Shown here: piece by piece, positions 6,574 to 14,841 of the stretch
Position numbering within the stretch: position 1 is the stretch's first letter
How the letters are laid out: each line of letters opens with the position of its first letter
Assembly: GCA_900544295.1 (NCBI GenBank)
Contig: UQUO01000032.1
Span: forward strand, 1 to 21,756
DNA: 21,756 nt
Origin: an uncultured Eubacteriales bacterium
Lineage (GTDB): Bacteria > Bacillota > Clostridia > Oscillospirales > Oscillospiraceae
Reading direction: 5' to 3'
Position numbers and translations under genes: made by a program
Notes under the pieces: generated by a model
What the model was told of the DNA's origin: nothing
Databases searched by the model: none
The model's input: only the letters and a program-made list of their open reading frames with translations

Positions 6574-8715
6574 TCATTTCAGCAGGCTGTTCTCCCGCTC
6601 GGCCGTGTTGCTGATGCTGCCGAGGCTGAAATAGGCGTCCAGCACGTTGCGGGCCATCCTGGAGAGGTTCGCGCCGGACAGGCCGCGCTCTACCACGATG
6701 GCGACGGCTATCTCGGGGTCGTCAAAGGGCGCGTAGCACATGAAGATGGCGTTATTGGTCTTGCCCTCGCCCAGCTGGGAGGTGCCGGTCTTGGCCGCGA
6801 CGGGCAGGCTCACGCCGTTGTAGCTGTAGTTTCCCAGCGTGTAGTAGACGGTGTTGCTGGAGCTCGTGATGTCGTTGGCCATGAGGTACATGCCGCGCTG
6901 GACGGCGGCCCAGTTGTAGTCGGCGCTGTCCACGGCGGAGAGGACCTCCGTCTTATTCTGGTAGAGCTGGCGGGAGTAGTCGTAGCTGCGGACGCTCTTG
7001 AGCAGGGCGGCGGAGTGGCGCGTGCCGCCGTTGGCGATGGCGGCGCAGTATTCCGCTATCTGCAAGGGCGTGAACATGCTGTCCGACTGGCCTATGCCGG
7101 CCTGAACCGTGTCGCCGTCCACCCAACCGTCCACGTCGTAGTTGAGGTGGTTATCCGGGTTCGACATGTTGCCGGTGGTCTCCGTGAGCTCTATGCCCGT
7201 ACTCTCGCCGAGGCCGAAGTCCTCGGCGTACTCCATGAGCTTGCGTATGCCGAGGTCGTCCGCCACGGTGTAGAAGAAGATGTTGCAGGAGTCCTTCAGC
7301 GCCTCGGTCACGTTGTCGTAGCCGTGGGTGAGCTGCCCGTCCATCTGCGTGTATATCCAGCAGGCGGGGGCGTAGCCCTGGCTCTCGTACTTCGTGAAGA
7401 TGCCGGTACACTCTATCTGCGTCTCGGTGTTTATGATGTTCTCGGTGAGGCCGGCGATGGCCGTGCAGGGCTTGAAGGTGGAGCCGGGAGCATAGGCGCC
7501 CATGAGCGCGCGGTTGAAAAGCGGGTCGTAATCCGCTTCCAAGAGATCGGCGTAGTCCTCGATGATGGTGGCGAGGTCGTAGGTGGGGTAGCTGGCTATG
7601 GCCAGGGGCTCGCCGGTCTTGACGTCCACCACGACTATGGCCCCGCCCTGGATGTCCTCCCTCACCTCGTCAAGGCGGCCCTCGGCCACGGCCTCGGCGT
7701 TGTCGTCGTTGCGCTCTATCTGCAGCTCGTAGATGCCGGTCTCAAGTATCCTCTCCGCCTGCTCCTGGAGCTGGATGTCTATAGTGAGGTAGACGTGGTT
7801 GCCCGGCACGGGGTCCTCAAGGTAGACGGTGCTCGTGACGGTACCGTTGGCGGTTCGGGTAACTCGGGCCTCGCCGTTAGTGCCGTGGAGCCAGTCCTCA
7901 AAGGCGGCCTCCACGCCGTCGCGGCCGACTTTGGTGTCGTAGTCGTAGCCGCTGTTCTCGTCCTCGGGGCGGTACTTCGCCATGTCCTCCTCGCTCATGG
8001 CCTGGACATAGCCCAGGATGTGCGCGGCATACTGCGTGTTGTACTCGCGCACATAGGAGGTCTCGACCTCCACGACGTTGCCGACGACGCCCATAAGGTC
8101 GGAGATGAGGTCTATCGAGGCGTCCTCGACGAAGATGTAGGAGTTGGTGTTTATCTCATAGCGCACATTGACCGCGTAGCGGACGGAGGCTATCTTGCGC
8201 ATCTCCTCGGCGGTGTAGCTGTTGGCTATCTCGTAGCGCGTGCGGAAGTAGCTCATGAGCTCGACGGCGGTGGTGTCCTCGTCGAGGCCCTTGGCTTTGA
8301 GGTAGGCGTCGAGCAGGGTGCGCTGTATGTCCGTCATGTTGGTGTACTCGAAGGGCGGTTCGAGCGTTATGGGCAAATCGTCCGTGTAGGTCTCGCCCGC
8401 GGCCTCGACCAGGTTTATCATCTGGAGGATGACAGCGTTGGGGTCCTCCACCTCGTCGGAGAAGAGCCTCGTGTCGCTTATCTTGAGGTTGTAGCACTCG
8501 CGGTTAGAGACGAGGACACGGCCGTAGCGGTCGAGTATGTTGCCCCTCGCGGCGGTAACGGAGGGGTAGCTGGTGAGGCTGTTCTGACTCTCCTCGTAAT
8601 AGGCCGCGCCCTCGATGATCTGCAGCTTGTAGAGCGTGCCCGCGCAAAGCGCAATGAGCAGCACGACGACGAGGGCGAAGGCGGCGAGCCGGCTTGAGCT
8701 TACTAGTCTTTTCAT
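6574..8715 (-). CDS. mrdA: Penicillin-binding protein 2 (elongation-specific transpeptidase)
   Basis: A 713-residue class B PBP that cross-links peptidoglycan during lateral wall growth. One N-terminal membrane anchor (about 9-29) is followed by the PBP dimerisation domain (about 50-310) and the transpeptidase domain. Catalytic motifs are complete: STFK (412-415, nucleophile Ser412), SCN (476-478) and KTG (642-644). The start at 8715 has AAAGGAT six bases upstream. It follows mreD by 31 bases, which with mreC upstream identifies it as the elongasome PBP rather than a divisional or sporulation paralogue. An acidic stretch at 333-355 appears to be an insertion before the transpeptidase core. 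No partner SEDS gene (rodA) is in the window. Confidence 0.94.
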   Translation of the reverse strand: MKRLVSSSRLAAFALVVVLLIALCAGTLYKLQIIEGAAYYEESQNSLTSYPSVTAARGNILDRYGRVLVSNRECYNLKISDTRLFSDEVEDPNAVILQMINLVEAAGETYTDDLPITLEPPFEYTNMTDIQRTLLDAYLKAKGLDEDTTAVELMSYFRTRYEIANSYTAEEMRKIASVRYAVNVRYEINTNSYIFVEDASIDLISDLMGVVGNVVEVETSYVREYNTQYAAHILGYVQAMSEEDMAKYRPEDENSGYDYDTKVGRDGVEAAFEDWLHGTNGEARVTRTANGTVTSTVYLEDPVPGNHVYLTIDIQLQEQAERILETGIYELQIERNDDNAEAVAEGRLDEVREDIQGGAIVVVDVKTGEPLAIASYPTYDLATIIEDYADLLEADYDPLFNRALMGAYAPGSTFKPCTAIAGLTENIINTETQIECTGIFTKYESQGYAPACWIYTQMDGQLTHGYDNVTEALKDSCNIFFYTVADDLGIRKLMEYAEDFGLGESTGIELTETTGNMSNPDNHLNYDVDGWVDGDTVQAGIGQSDSMFTPLQIAEYCAAIANGGTRHSAALLKSVRSYDYSRQLYQNKTEVLSAVDSADYNWAAVQRGMYLMANDITSSSNTVYYTLGNYSYNGVSLPVAAKTGTSQLGEGKTNNAIFMCYAPFDDPEIAVAIVVERGLSGANLSRMARNVLDAYFSLGSISNTAERENSLLK

Positions 8716-8746
8716 AGCTTATCCTTTCGCTGGAACGGCGGCGGCG

Positions 8747-9250
8747 CTAGATTTTCTTTCTCGCGATCGCCTTGCATGGGAAATAGAGGGCCGCTGTCAT
8801 GGGCAGGGACCAGACGAGCTGCACGACGGCGGTCCAGAGCATTGCGCCGAGTTCATGCCCCTTGAGGAGCAGCCCGACCACCTGGAAGAGGACGCATACG
8901 GCGCCCGCCGCCGTGCTCAGGAGCATGTAGGCGAAAAGGCGCCTGTTCACATACCAGCGGGAGAGCACCCCCGCGAAAAAGCCCAGCGCCGGGAAAAGCG
9001 CCACGAAAAGGGCCGTGTTGTTGTAGCTGATATCCGCGAGGAAACCCAGCACCAGGCCGAAGGCCGCGCCCCAGACGCCGTCCTCGAACATGCCTATGGC
9101 GACGGCCGCCGCCGGCAGGAAGAACATGTTGACGCCGAAGAGCGGCAGGCTCGCGAATATGGAGTCCTGGGCCAGCAGGCACAGGAGCACATACAGCAGG
9201 TACAGCAGCGCGCGGCGCAGCTTTTCCCGGTTTATGAGGTCCCAGAGCAT
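8747..9250 (-). CDS. mreD: Rod shape-determining protein MreD
   Basis: A 167-residue, strongly hydrophobic protein with about five membrane-spanning segments, beginning MLWDLINREKLRRALLYLLY. The length, hydrophobic pattern and position directly between mreC and mrdA identify MreD, the polytopic membrane component of the elongasome that works with MreC. The start at 9250 has GGAGG at the right distance. The longer open frame reaching 9343 would overlap mreC and adds a non-membrane, low-complexity N terminus, so it was rejected. MreD sequences diverge widely, so context carries much of the assignment. Confidence 0.88.
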   Translation of the reverse strand: MLWDLINREKLRRALLYLLYVLLCLLAQDSIFASLPLFGVNMFFLPAAAVAIGMFEDGVWGAAFGLVLGFLADISYNNTALFVALFPALGFFAGVLSRWYVNRRLFAYMLLSTAAGAVCVLFQVVGLLLKGHELGAMLWTAVVQLVWSLPMTAALYFPCKAIARKKI

Positions 9251-9272
9251 GGCAAAGCCTCCGCGTGACGGG

Positions 9273-10115
9273 TCAATCGACCACGTCGAATTCTTTGATG
9301 ATGAACACCTGGACGAGGGTGTCCAGGTCCACGGCGGGCTCAATTATGCCGTACTCGGTCTGCCCGCCGGCCTCGCTCTGTATGGAGGCGACGCTGCCAA
9401 TGACTATGCCCTGCGGTATGAGGCCGCCGGAGCCCGAGGTCAGCACGTCGTCCTCCAGGAAGAGCTGCGCGCCCTCCGTCAGCCAGGTGACCTTGACCTG
9501 GCCCTGGCGCATGAGGGTGTAGTCGCCCATCAGCATGGCCGCGGAGCCGTCCGCGCCCACGAGGGCGCCTATGCTGGTATCCACGTCAATGAGCGTGCGC
9601 ACAGTGGCCGAGCTCTCGCCGAGCTCGGATATCTGGCCCACCAGCGCGCCGTACTCGTTCACAACGCAGTCGCCCACCTCGATACCGTTTCTCTCGCCCT
9701 TGCTTATGGTGAAGCTGGAGCCCCAGTTCGAGGCGCTCCAGGAAACGATCTTGGCGGACTCGTATACGAAGTCCGAGTGCTTCTCAGAGAAGCCCAGCAG
9801 GTTCCGGAAGCGCTCGTTCTCGTCCACGGCGTCCCGCCCGGCGCGGGCCTCCTCCTGGGCCTCGGCCAGCTGTATGCGCAGCGACTCGTTCTCGGCCTTG
9901 AGCTGCTCATACTCGAACAGATAGCCGTAGGCGCCGTCCAGCCAGTTCGCCACCGAGGCGGCCGCCTGGCGGATGGGCTCGCGCACCGTGACTATGGCGT
10001 TCGTCAGAAAGTCCGCCTTTCCGCCCATGACCCGCCCCGCGAGCAGCGCGACGAGCACGACGGCGATGATGACGACGCCGAGCCTTATGCCGTTTTTCTT
10101 CAGATATTCCTTCAA
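9273..10115 (-). CDS. mreC: Rod shape-determining protein MreC
   Basis: A 280-residue bitopic protein that scaffolds the elongasome outside the membrane. A short cytoplasmic start is followed by one transmembrane helix (about 11-28), an extracellular coiled coil (about 65-110, with the heptad-like FEYEQLKAENESLRIQL), and the paired beta-barrel MreC domain to the C terminus. The start codon is TTG at 10115, overlapping the maf stop by four bases. The next ATG in frame lies beyond the membrane helix, so TTG is the only sensible start. Translation is probably coupled to maf. MreD begins 22 bases downstream. Confidence 0.94.
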   Translation of the reverse strand: MKEYLKKNGIRLGVVIIAVVLVALLAGRVMGGKADFLTNAIVTVREPIRQAAASVANWLDGAYGYLFEYEQLKAENESLRIQLAEAQEEARAGRDAVDENERFRNLLGFSEKHSDFVYESAKIVSWSASNWGSSFTISKGERNGIEVGDCVVNEYGALVGQISELGESSATVRTLIDVDTSIGALVGADGSAAMLMGDYTLMRQGQVKVTWLTEGAQLFLEDDVLTSGSGGLIPQGIVIGSVASIQSEAGGQTEYGIIEPAVDLDTLVQVFIIKEFDVVD

Positions 10116-10681
10116 AGCAGCTTCACACCCACTTCAGCGAGCATTTTGCCCAGCCTGCACAAAGGCAGGCCCATGACGTTGAAAAAGTCGCCCGTGATGC
10201 CCTCGACAAAGAGCGAGGCATAGCCCTGCGCGCCGTAGGCCCCGGCCTTGTCCATGGGCTCCCCGGTGGCTATGTAGGCGGCGATCTCCTCATCCGAAAG
10301 CGCGCGGAATCTCACCAGCGTCCGCTCCGCGCCCCTGAGGGCGCGCCCGCAGCCGAGGACCGTGACCCCAGTCCAGACCTCGTGTTCCCGGTCCGAGAGC
10401 GCGCGCAGCATCTGCGCCGCCTCCGCCTCGGAATGGGGCTTGCCCAGGAGCCGGCCGTCCAGCCAGACGATGGTGTCCGCAGCTACTATGACGTTTTCCG
10501 GCCCGGAGTGTTCCGCGACCTCGCGGGCCTTCGCCTCCGAGAGTGCGAGGACCGTCTCCTCCGGCCCCGCGTGCTCGGGCGGGTTCTCCCCGCCCCGGGC
10601 GGGACGGACTTCAAAAGCCAGGCCCAGCATCTCCAGCAGCTCGCGCCGCCTGGGAGAACCCGAAGCCAGTATTATGCTCAT
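10112..10681 (-). CDS. maf: Maf-family nucleoside triphosphate pyrophosphatase
   Basis: A 189-residue cytoplasmic Maf protein. The family hydrolyses dTTP, UTP or modified nucleotides to monophosphates, and overexpression affects septation. Motifs are ASGSPRRRELL (6-16), the ADT with catalytic-type Asp69 (68-70), GKP (80-82), TGV (104-106), KAGAYGAQG (145-153) and GDFFNVMGLPL (164-174). The ATG at 10681 directly follows the stop codon of the U32 gene with no spacer, and the 3' end overlaps mreC by four bases. This indicates one tightly coupled operon. maf beside mreBCD is a conserved arrangement in Firmicutes. Confidence 0.95.
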   Translation of the reverse strand: MSIILASGSPRRRELLEMLGLAFEVRPARGGENPPEHAGPEETVLALSEAKAREVAEHSGPENVIVAADTIVWLDGRLLGKPHSEAEAAQMLRALSDREHEVWTGVTVLGCGRALRGAERTLVRFRALSDEEIAAYIATGEPMDKAGAYGAQGYASLFVEGITGDFFNVMGLPLCRLGKMLAEVGVKLL

Positions 10682-12760
10682 CTATTCAACACCTCTGTAG
10701 TAAAGTCCGCGCGTGAGGCCGTTGGGCCTGTATTCGCTCTCGCCCAGGAAGCTCTTTGCCACCTCGACGCACTCGCGCGCGCCCTCGTTCGTGAAGAGCA
10801 GCCTGAGGCCCCGCGCGCCGGCCTGGCGCGCCTCCTCCAGCCGGTCGCCCAGGAAGAGCTTCGACGGCCCGTAGACCGCATTGCGGCAGACCGCCTCCCG
10901 GAGCACGGGATATACCCCGCCGAAGTCGTCGCTCATCCGCGAGGGCGTGCCGCAGGCGCAGCGGCCCGCGCTGGTCTTGATGAGGCAGCGCTCCGTCAGC
11001 ATGGCGGGCAGCCGCCCGTAGACTATTATCTCCGTATCCAGGGGCTTGGATAACTGCTTTATCTGCTCCATGGTCAGTTCGAAGGAGGCCGTGGCGGAAA
11101 GCAGGCCCGCCCTGGCGGCTATCTCCATGGAATAGGAGTTAAAGACGTTGAGAGAGTAGTCCCCGCGCGCGTCCATTCCCGCCATCCTGGCGAGGGCGAC
11201 GTGGCCGAGGCTGCCTATGAGCGCCTGGGTCACGCCCGCGGAGCGGGCCTTCTCCAAAAGCTGCGCCGTCTGCCGCAGCTCCGCGTCGCGGATGATGCGC
11301 GGCAGGACCACGACGGGCGCGGATCGGGCGGCGGTGAAGGGCTCAAGCCGCTCCGGCTCCGCCGCGAGGACGGGCAGGGGGACGTATATGTAGTCCGGCC
11401 CCAGCGCCGCGAGCTCCGGCGTCAGCTGCTCTGCGTGCATGACCTCGAAAATGAGGGCGGGCCTGTCCACAGGCGGCTTGCCCCCCTCGGGGACGGGCAG
11501 GCGGCCCGTGCGCATGGCCGGGGCCTCGCCCCGCTTGGCGCTCAGGGCATGGATGAGCTCCCGGCGCGCCTGTTGCAGCGTGCCCTCGGGCAGCATCAGC
11601 CCCGGTCCGAGCATGACGTTCACGTTTTCGCAGGCGTAGGGCGTGCCGGAAGTGCGGCGCAGCTCCGCCTCTACGGAGCGGCGGCTCAGCTCCGGGCCCA
11701 CGGCCTTCATGGGCTCAGGCCCGTTCCAGACGGCCCTGTTGCCGTTCTCGTCCTGTATGCCGCTCCTGAAGGGCCTCCCCTCCTGGATGAGTGCGAAGAA
11801 CTCCACCTTCACGCGGCGCAGCTCCGTGTCCGCATAGACGCGGCGCACGGCGCCCATGGCGCGCTCGGCGTCCCTGTCGGGGCCGCCGGGCAGGCTCAGC
11901 ATGTCCTCTTCGAGCGCCGCGCCGCGCAGGTAGGCGTCCGTCCCCTCCCGGCCTGTGAGGATGAGCTCCAGCTCGTCCTTCTCCCCCGCCGTGGGCTTGC
12001 GCGAATCCCGCGCGCATTTGACGCAGACCTCAGTGAGCTTCGCCAGCTGCTCCGGGCGCTTCATGCCCCGGCCGACGGCGGCGCAGGCTATGCCCATGGC
12101 CTCAAGCTCCGGGATATAGTCGAGGCCGCTCGTGTCCTTGAGGCTGAGAGGATAGTCGTCCATCCTGCCGCCGAGGGAGTATTTCTCCCGGCACAGGCCC
12201 GGGCAGTCCCCGCGGTTGGCGCTTCCGCGGCCGTTTATGGAGGCCATATAGCACTGGCCCTCCCAGGAGGAGCACAACGCCCCCTGGACCGTGACGCCCA
12301 GCTCCACGCTGCTGCGCCGCGCCAGGGCCGCGATGTCCCCCAGCGTCAGCTCCCTCGGGAGCATGACCCGCGCCGCGCCCAGCTGGGCCGCGGCCTCCAG
12401 GCCCGCCGCGTTGTGGATGCCGAGCCGCTCCCCCGCAAAGGCGCGCAGAAGCGGCGCCACGGCCTTCGCCGCGGCCAGGAAGCCCCAGTCCTGGGCTATG
12501 ACGGCGTCCACGCCCGCCTCGCAGGCGCTGCGGACAAAGTCCGCCGCCGCAGACATCTCCGAGTCCGCCACCAGCGTGTCGAGCTCCGCGTACACACGGC
12601 AGCCGCGCACGCGGCAATAGCGCACGGCCCGCGCGAATTCCGACTGCGTGAATCCGCGCGCCCCTGCGCCGCCAAAGCGTATGCAAACCGCGTCCGCCCC
12701 GTTCTGCACGGCGGCGATGAGCGCCTCCGTACCCGGTGCGGGAGTCAATACCTCAAGCAT
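10682..12760 (-). CDS. Peptidase U32-family protein (RlhA/TrhP-like)
   Basis: A 692-residue protein with an N-terminal TIM-barrel-like U32 domain. The hallmark is GALCSSWEGQCYMAS followed by NRGDCPGLC, close to the U32 signature and carrying cysteines expected to bind an iron-sulfur cluster. The long C-terminal part fits U32 proteins that also carry a DUF3656-type region, such as E. coli RlhA. Characterised relatives hydroxylate 23S rRNA or tRNA wobble uridine using prephenate-derived chemistry; older annotations call them collagenase-like proteases. RNA hydroxylation is therefore more likely than proteolysis, but this is family inference. The start at 12760 has GGGAG seven bases upstream. 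It is first in the maf-mreC-mreD-mrdA operon and has a good promoter at 12811-12840. Confidence 0.88.
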   Translation of the reverse strand: MLEVLTPAPGTEALIAAVQNGADAVCIRFGGAGARGFTQSEFARAVRYCRVRGCRVYAELDTLVADSEMSAAADFVRSACEAGVDAVIAQDWGFLAAAKAVAPLLRAFAGERLGIHNAAGLEAAAQLGAARVMLPRELTLGDIAALARRSSVELGVTVQGALCSSWEGQCYMASINGRGSANRGDCPGLCREKYSLGGRMDDYPLSLKDTSGLDYIPELEAMGIACAAVGRGMKRPEQLAKLTEVCVKCARDSRKPTAGEKDELELILTGREGTDAYLRGAALEEDMLSLPGGPDRDAERAMGAVRRVYADTELRRVKVEFFALIQEGRPFRSGIQDENGNRAVWNGPEPMKAVGPELSRRSVEAELRRTSGTPYACENVNVMLGPGLMLPEGTLQQARRELIHALSAKRGEAPAMRTGRLPVPEGGKPPVDRPALIFEVMHAEQLTPELAALGPDYIYVPLPVLAAEPERLEPFTAARSAPVVVLPRIIRDAELRQTAQLLEKARSAGVTQALIGSLGHVALARMAGMDARGDYSLNVFNSYSMEIAARAGLLSATASFELTMEQIKQLSKPLDTEIIVYGRLPAMLTERCLIKTSAGRCACGTPSRMSDDFGGVYPVLREAVCRNAVYGPSKLFLGDRLEEARQAGARGLRLLFTNEGARECVEVAKSFLGESEYRPNGLTRGLYYRGVE

Positions 12761-12810
12761 GGCCTGTCTCCCGGAGATGAAGAATTACAATTTGATTACA
12801 TACGGAACTC

Positions 12811-12840
12811 ATTATAGCACAAGTATGCCCCTTGCTACAA
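12811..12840 (-). promoter_or_regulatory. Promoter of the U32-maf-mreCD-mrdA operon
   Basis: On the minus strand TTGTAG (12840-12835) is followed after 18 bases by a perfect TATAAT (12816-12811). An upstream TGC forms an extended -10. The start site would be near 12804, giving a leader of about 45 bases. Its -35 overlaps the -35 of the divergent dnaD promoter. Confidence 0.75.
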
Positions 12841-12860
12841 GTCAAAAAAAATGATAGAAT
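12832..12860 (+). promoter_or_regulatory. Promoter of the dnaD-like operon
   Basis: TTGCTA (12832-12837) and TAGAAT (12855-12860) are separated by 17 bases, with TG one base before the -10 (extended -10) and an A8 run in the spacer. The start site would be near 12867, about 27 bases before the preferred start codon. Confidence 0.75.
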
Positions 12861-12893
12861 GTATGTCCAACCTGGGATAAGGATATGTTTGCA

Positions 12894-13817
12894 ATGGGAG
12901 ACGGAAGCTACCGGCTGAGCGCGGCGGTCTGCGCCATGCCGGCCTCTGACGCGGACAAGCTCATAGCTGCGGGCAGCGGGGACTGCGCGCTGCTGTACAT
13001 ATATCTTCTGCGCTGCGGCCCGGCGCCGGATGAGGAGCTCTGCCGGGCTCTGGGCATGGACGCGGGGCGTCTTGCGGCCGCGGCCGGCAAGCTGCGCTCC
13101 CTTGGTCTGCTGGCCACGGGCGCCCAGCGCCTGCCCCCCGCGCAGGAACTGCCGCAGTACACCTCCGAGGAGGTCGTGCGCCGCACTGGGGAGGACCCCG
13201 CCTTCCGCGGCGTGCTCTCGGAGGCGGAGCGCCTGCTGGGGCACACGCTCTCCGGCGCGGACACGCGCACGCTCTTCGGCATCTACGACTTCCTGGGCCT
13301 GCCCGTGGACGTCATGATGCTGCTCATGCACCACTGTGCGGAGGAGTGCCGCCTGAAATACGGCCCCGGCCGGGTGCCGACGGTGCGGCAGATAGAAAAG
13401 GAAGCCTACGTCTGGGCCAACCGGGAGATAATGACCTTCGAGCAGGCGGAGGAATACATCCGCGCCCGCGCCCGCATGCGGGAGGCTGCGGAGGAGGTCA
13501 AGCGGGCCCTGGGCATCTCCGGCCGGGACTTCACGCCGACGGAGCGGAAATACGTCGAGAGCTGGCTCTCGCTCGGTTTCGGCCCGGAGGCGCTGGAGCT
13601 GGCATATGACCGGACGGTTACGAACACCGGCCAGCTCAAGTGGAGCTACATGAACAAGATCGTCCTCAGCTGGCAGGAGAAGGGCCTGCACAGCCCGGAG
13701 GAGATAGAAAAGGGCGACGCTCCGCGCCGCGCGGCCGCGGAAAAGCGGCCCGCAGTCAGGCAGGGCGGCGACCTCGAACTCATGAAGAAGGTATACGACA
13801 AGGTCCGCCGGGGCTGA
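12894..13817 (+). CDS. dnaD: DnaD-like primosome protein (DnaD/DnaB-domain)
   Basis: A roughly 307-residue protein of the DnaD/DnaB2 family, which remodels DNA and helps load the replicative helicase. The N-terminal third resembles a winged helix (LIAAGSGDCALLYIYLLRCG to LRSLGLLATG). Two helical DnaB_2-type repeats follow, the second ending in the characteristic SYMNKIVLSWQEKGLHSPEEI. I prefer the ATG at 12894, since AAGGA lies ten bases upstream. The ATG at 12885, three codons earlier, has that sequence only one base away. It is first in an operon with a DnaC/DnaI-type AAA+ loader 19 bases downstream, matching the DnaD-DnaI partnership of Firmicute primosomes. Orthology to B. subtilis DnaD rather than a phage-type homologue is likely but not proven. 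Confidence 0.88.
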   Translation: MGDGSYRLSAAVCAMPASDADKLIAAGSGDCALLYIYLLRCGPAPDEELCRALGMDAGRLAAAAGKLRSLGLLATGAQRLPPAQELPQYTSEEVVRRTGEDPAFRGVLSEAERLLGHTLSGADTRTLFGIYDFLGLPVDVMMLLMHHCAEECRLKYGPGRVPTVRQIEKEAYVWANREIMTFEQAEEYIRARARMREAAEEVKRALGISGRDFTPTERKYVESWLSLGFGPEALELAYDRTVTNTGQLKWSYMNKIVLSWQEKGLHSPEEIEKGDAPRRAAAEKRPAVRQGGDLELMKKVYDKVRRG

Positions 13818-13836
13818 AGGAAGGGAGGCGGCAGGC

Positions 13837-14841
13837 ATGGACTACAACGGAAAACTGCTGGCCCGGGCGCGCGCTCGCCTGGCCGAGCAGCGGGAGCGCA
13901 ACGCCGCCGAGCAGCGGCGGCGCATGGAGCTGGCCTACGCCCGCCTGCCCCGCCTGCGCGGCCTGGACAGGCAGCTGCGGATGCAGATGATAGACCTGGC
14001 GCGCCTCGCCATGGCCCGCGGCCCCGAGGCCCGTGAGAGCATAGAGCGGCTGAAGCGCGAGAACCTCGCCCTCCAGGCCGGGCGCGCGGAGCTGCTGGCC
14101 TCCGCCGGCCTGCCCGCGGACTACACGGACGAGATATACTCCTGCCCCATCTGCCGGGACACGGGGCTCGACGGCACGGAGCTCTGCTCCTGCCTCAAAA
14201 AGCTCTACAAGCGGGAGCTCACGCAGGAGCTCAGCGGCCTGCTCCACGGCGGGCAGGAGAGCTTTGAGAGCTTCGACCTCGGCTGGTACGACGCCTTGCC
14301 CGACCCCTGCACAGGGGAGAGCCCGCGCGAGTGCATGGCCCTCGTGCTTGAGACCTGCCGGGAATATGCGAAGAACTTCGGCCCGGGTTCCCCCAACCTC
14401 ATCTTCATGGGCGGCCCCGGCCTGGGGAAGACCTTCCTTTCCGCCTGCATAGCGAGGGTCGTGGCTGAGCGGGGCTTTTCCGTGGCCTATGAATCCGCCT
14501 CGGCGGCGCTGGGCGCTTTCGAGACCCAGCGCTTCTCCAGGGACACAGCCGAGGGCGAGTCCGCAGCCTCTCGCGTGCGGGAATATCTGGGCTGCGACCT
14601 CATGATACTGGACGACCTCGGCACTGAGATGGTGACCTCCTTCTCCGTCTCGGCGCTCTACCAGCTCGTAAACACCCGCCTCGGCGCGGGCAGGCAGACC
14701 ATCATCAGCACGAACGCCGGCTTTGACGAGCTTGCGCGCAAATACGGGCCGCAGATCATGTCCCGGCTTGAGGGAGAATACCTGCTCCTGCCCTTTTCCG
14801 GGCGGGACATCCGCCTGCTGAGAAAGGAGCGCGGGATATGA
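13837..14841 (+). CDS. DnaC/DnaI-like AAA+ helicase loader
   Basis: A 334-residue ATPase of the DnaC/DnaI/IstB-like family, predicted to load the replicative helicase. A charged helical N terminus (1-85) leads to a zinc-ribbon-like set of cysteines, C103, C106, C117 and C119, as in DnaI-type loaders. Walker A is GGPGLGKT (192-199) and Walker B is LMILDD (255-260). A sensor-1-like STN (291-293) and an arginine in MSRLEG (Arg310) complete the AAA+ core. The start at 13837 has GGGAGG eight bases upstream. Because it follows a DnaD-like gene and no transposase is near, a chromosomal primosome role is far more likely than IS21 IstB. It overlaps the next gene by four bases (ATGA). Confidence 0.92.
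   Translation: MDYNGKLLARARARLAEQRERNAAEQRRRMELAYARLPRLRGLDRQLRMQMIDLARLAMARGPEARESIERLKRENLALQAGRAELLASAGLPADYTDEIYSCPICRDTGLDGTELCSCLKKLYKRELTQELSGLLHGGQESFESFDLGWYDALPDPCTGESPRECMALVLETCREYAKNFGPGSPNLIFMGGPGLGKTFLSACIARVVAERGFSVAYESASAALGAFETQRFSRDTAEGESAASRVREYLGCDLMILDDLGTEMVTSFSVSALYQLVNTRLGAGRQTIISTNAGFDELARKYGPQIMSRLEGEYLLLPFSGRDIRLLRKERGI

Noticed and set aside
6520..8697. 725-codon plus-strand open frame opposite mrdA
   Set aside because: Low-complexity Val/Ala/Gly/His-rich translation typical of the antisense of a GC-rich gene; the minus strand encodes a complete PBP2.
9251..9343. Longer mreD start at 9343
   Set aside because: It would overlap mreC and add a Ser/Pro-rich segment before the first membrane helix; GGAGG supports 9250.
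13837..14841. IS21-type IstB transposition helper
   Set aside because: No istA or terminal repeats nearby; the N-terminal zinc-ribbon cysteines and the DnaD neighbour favour a helicase loader.
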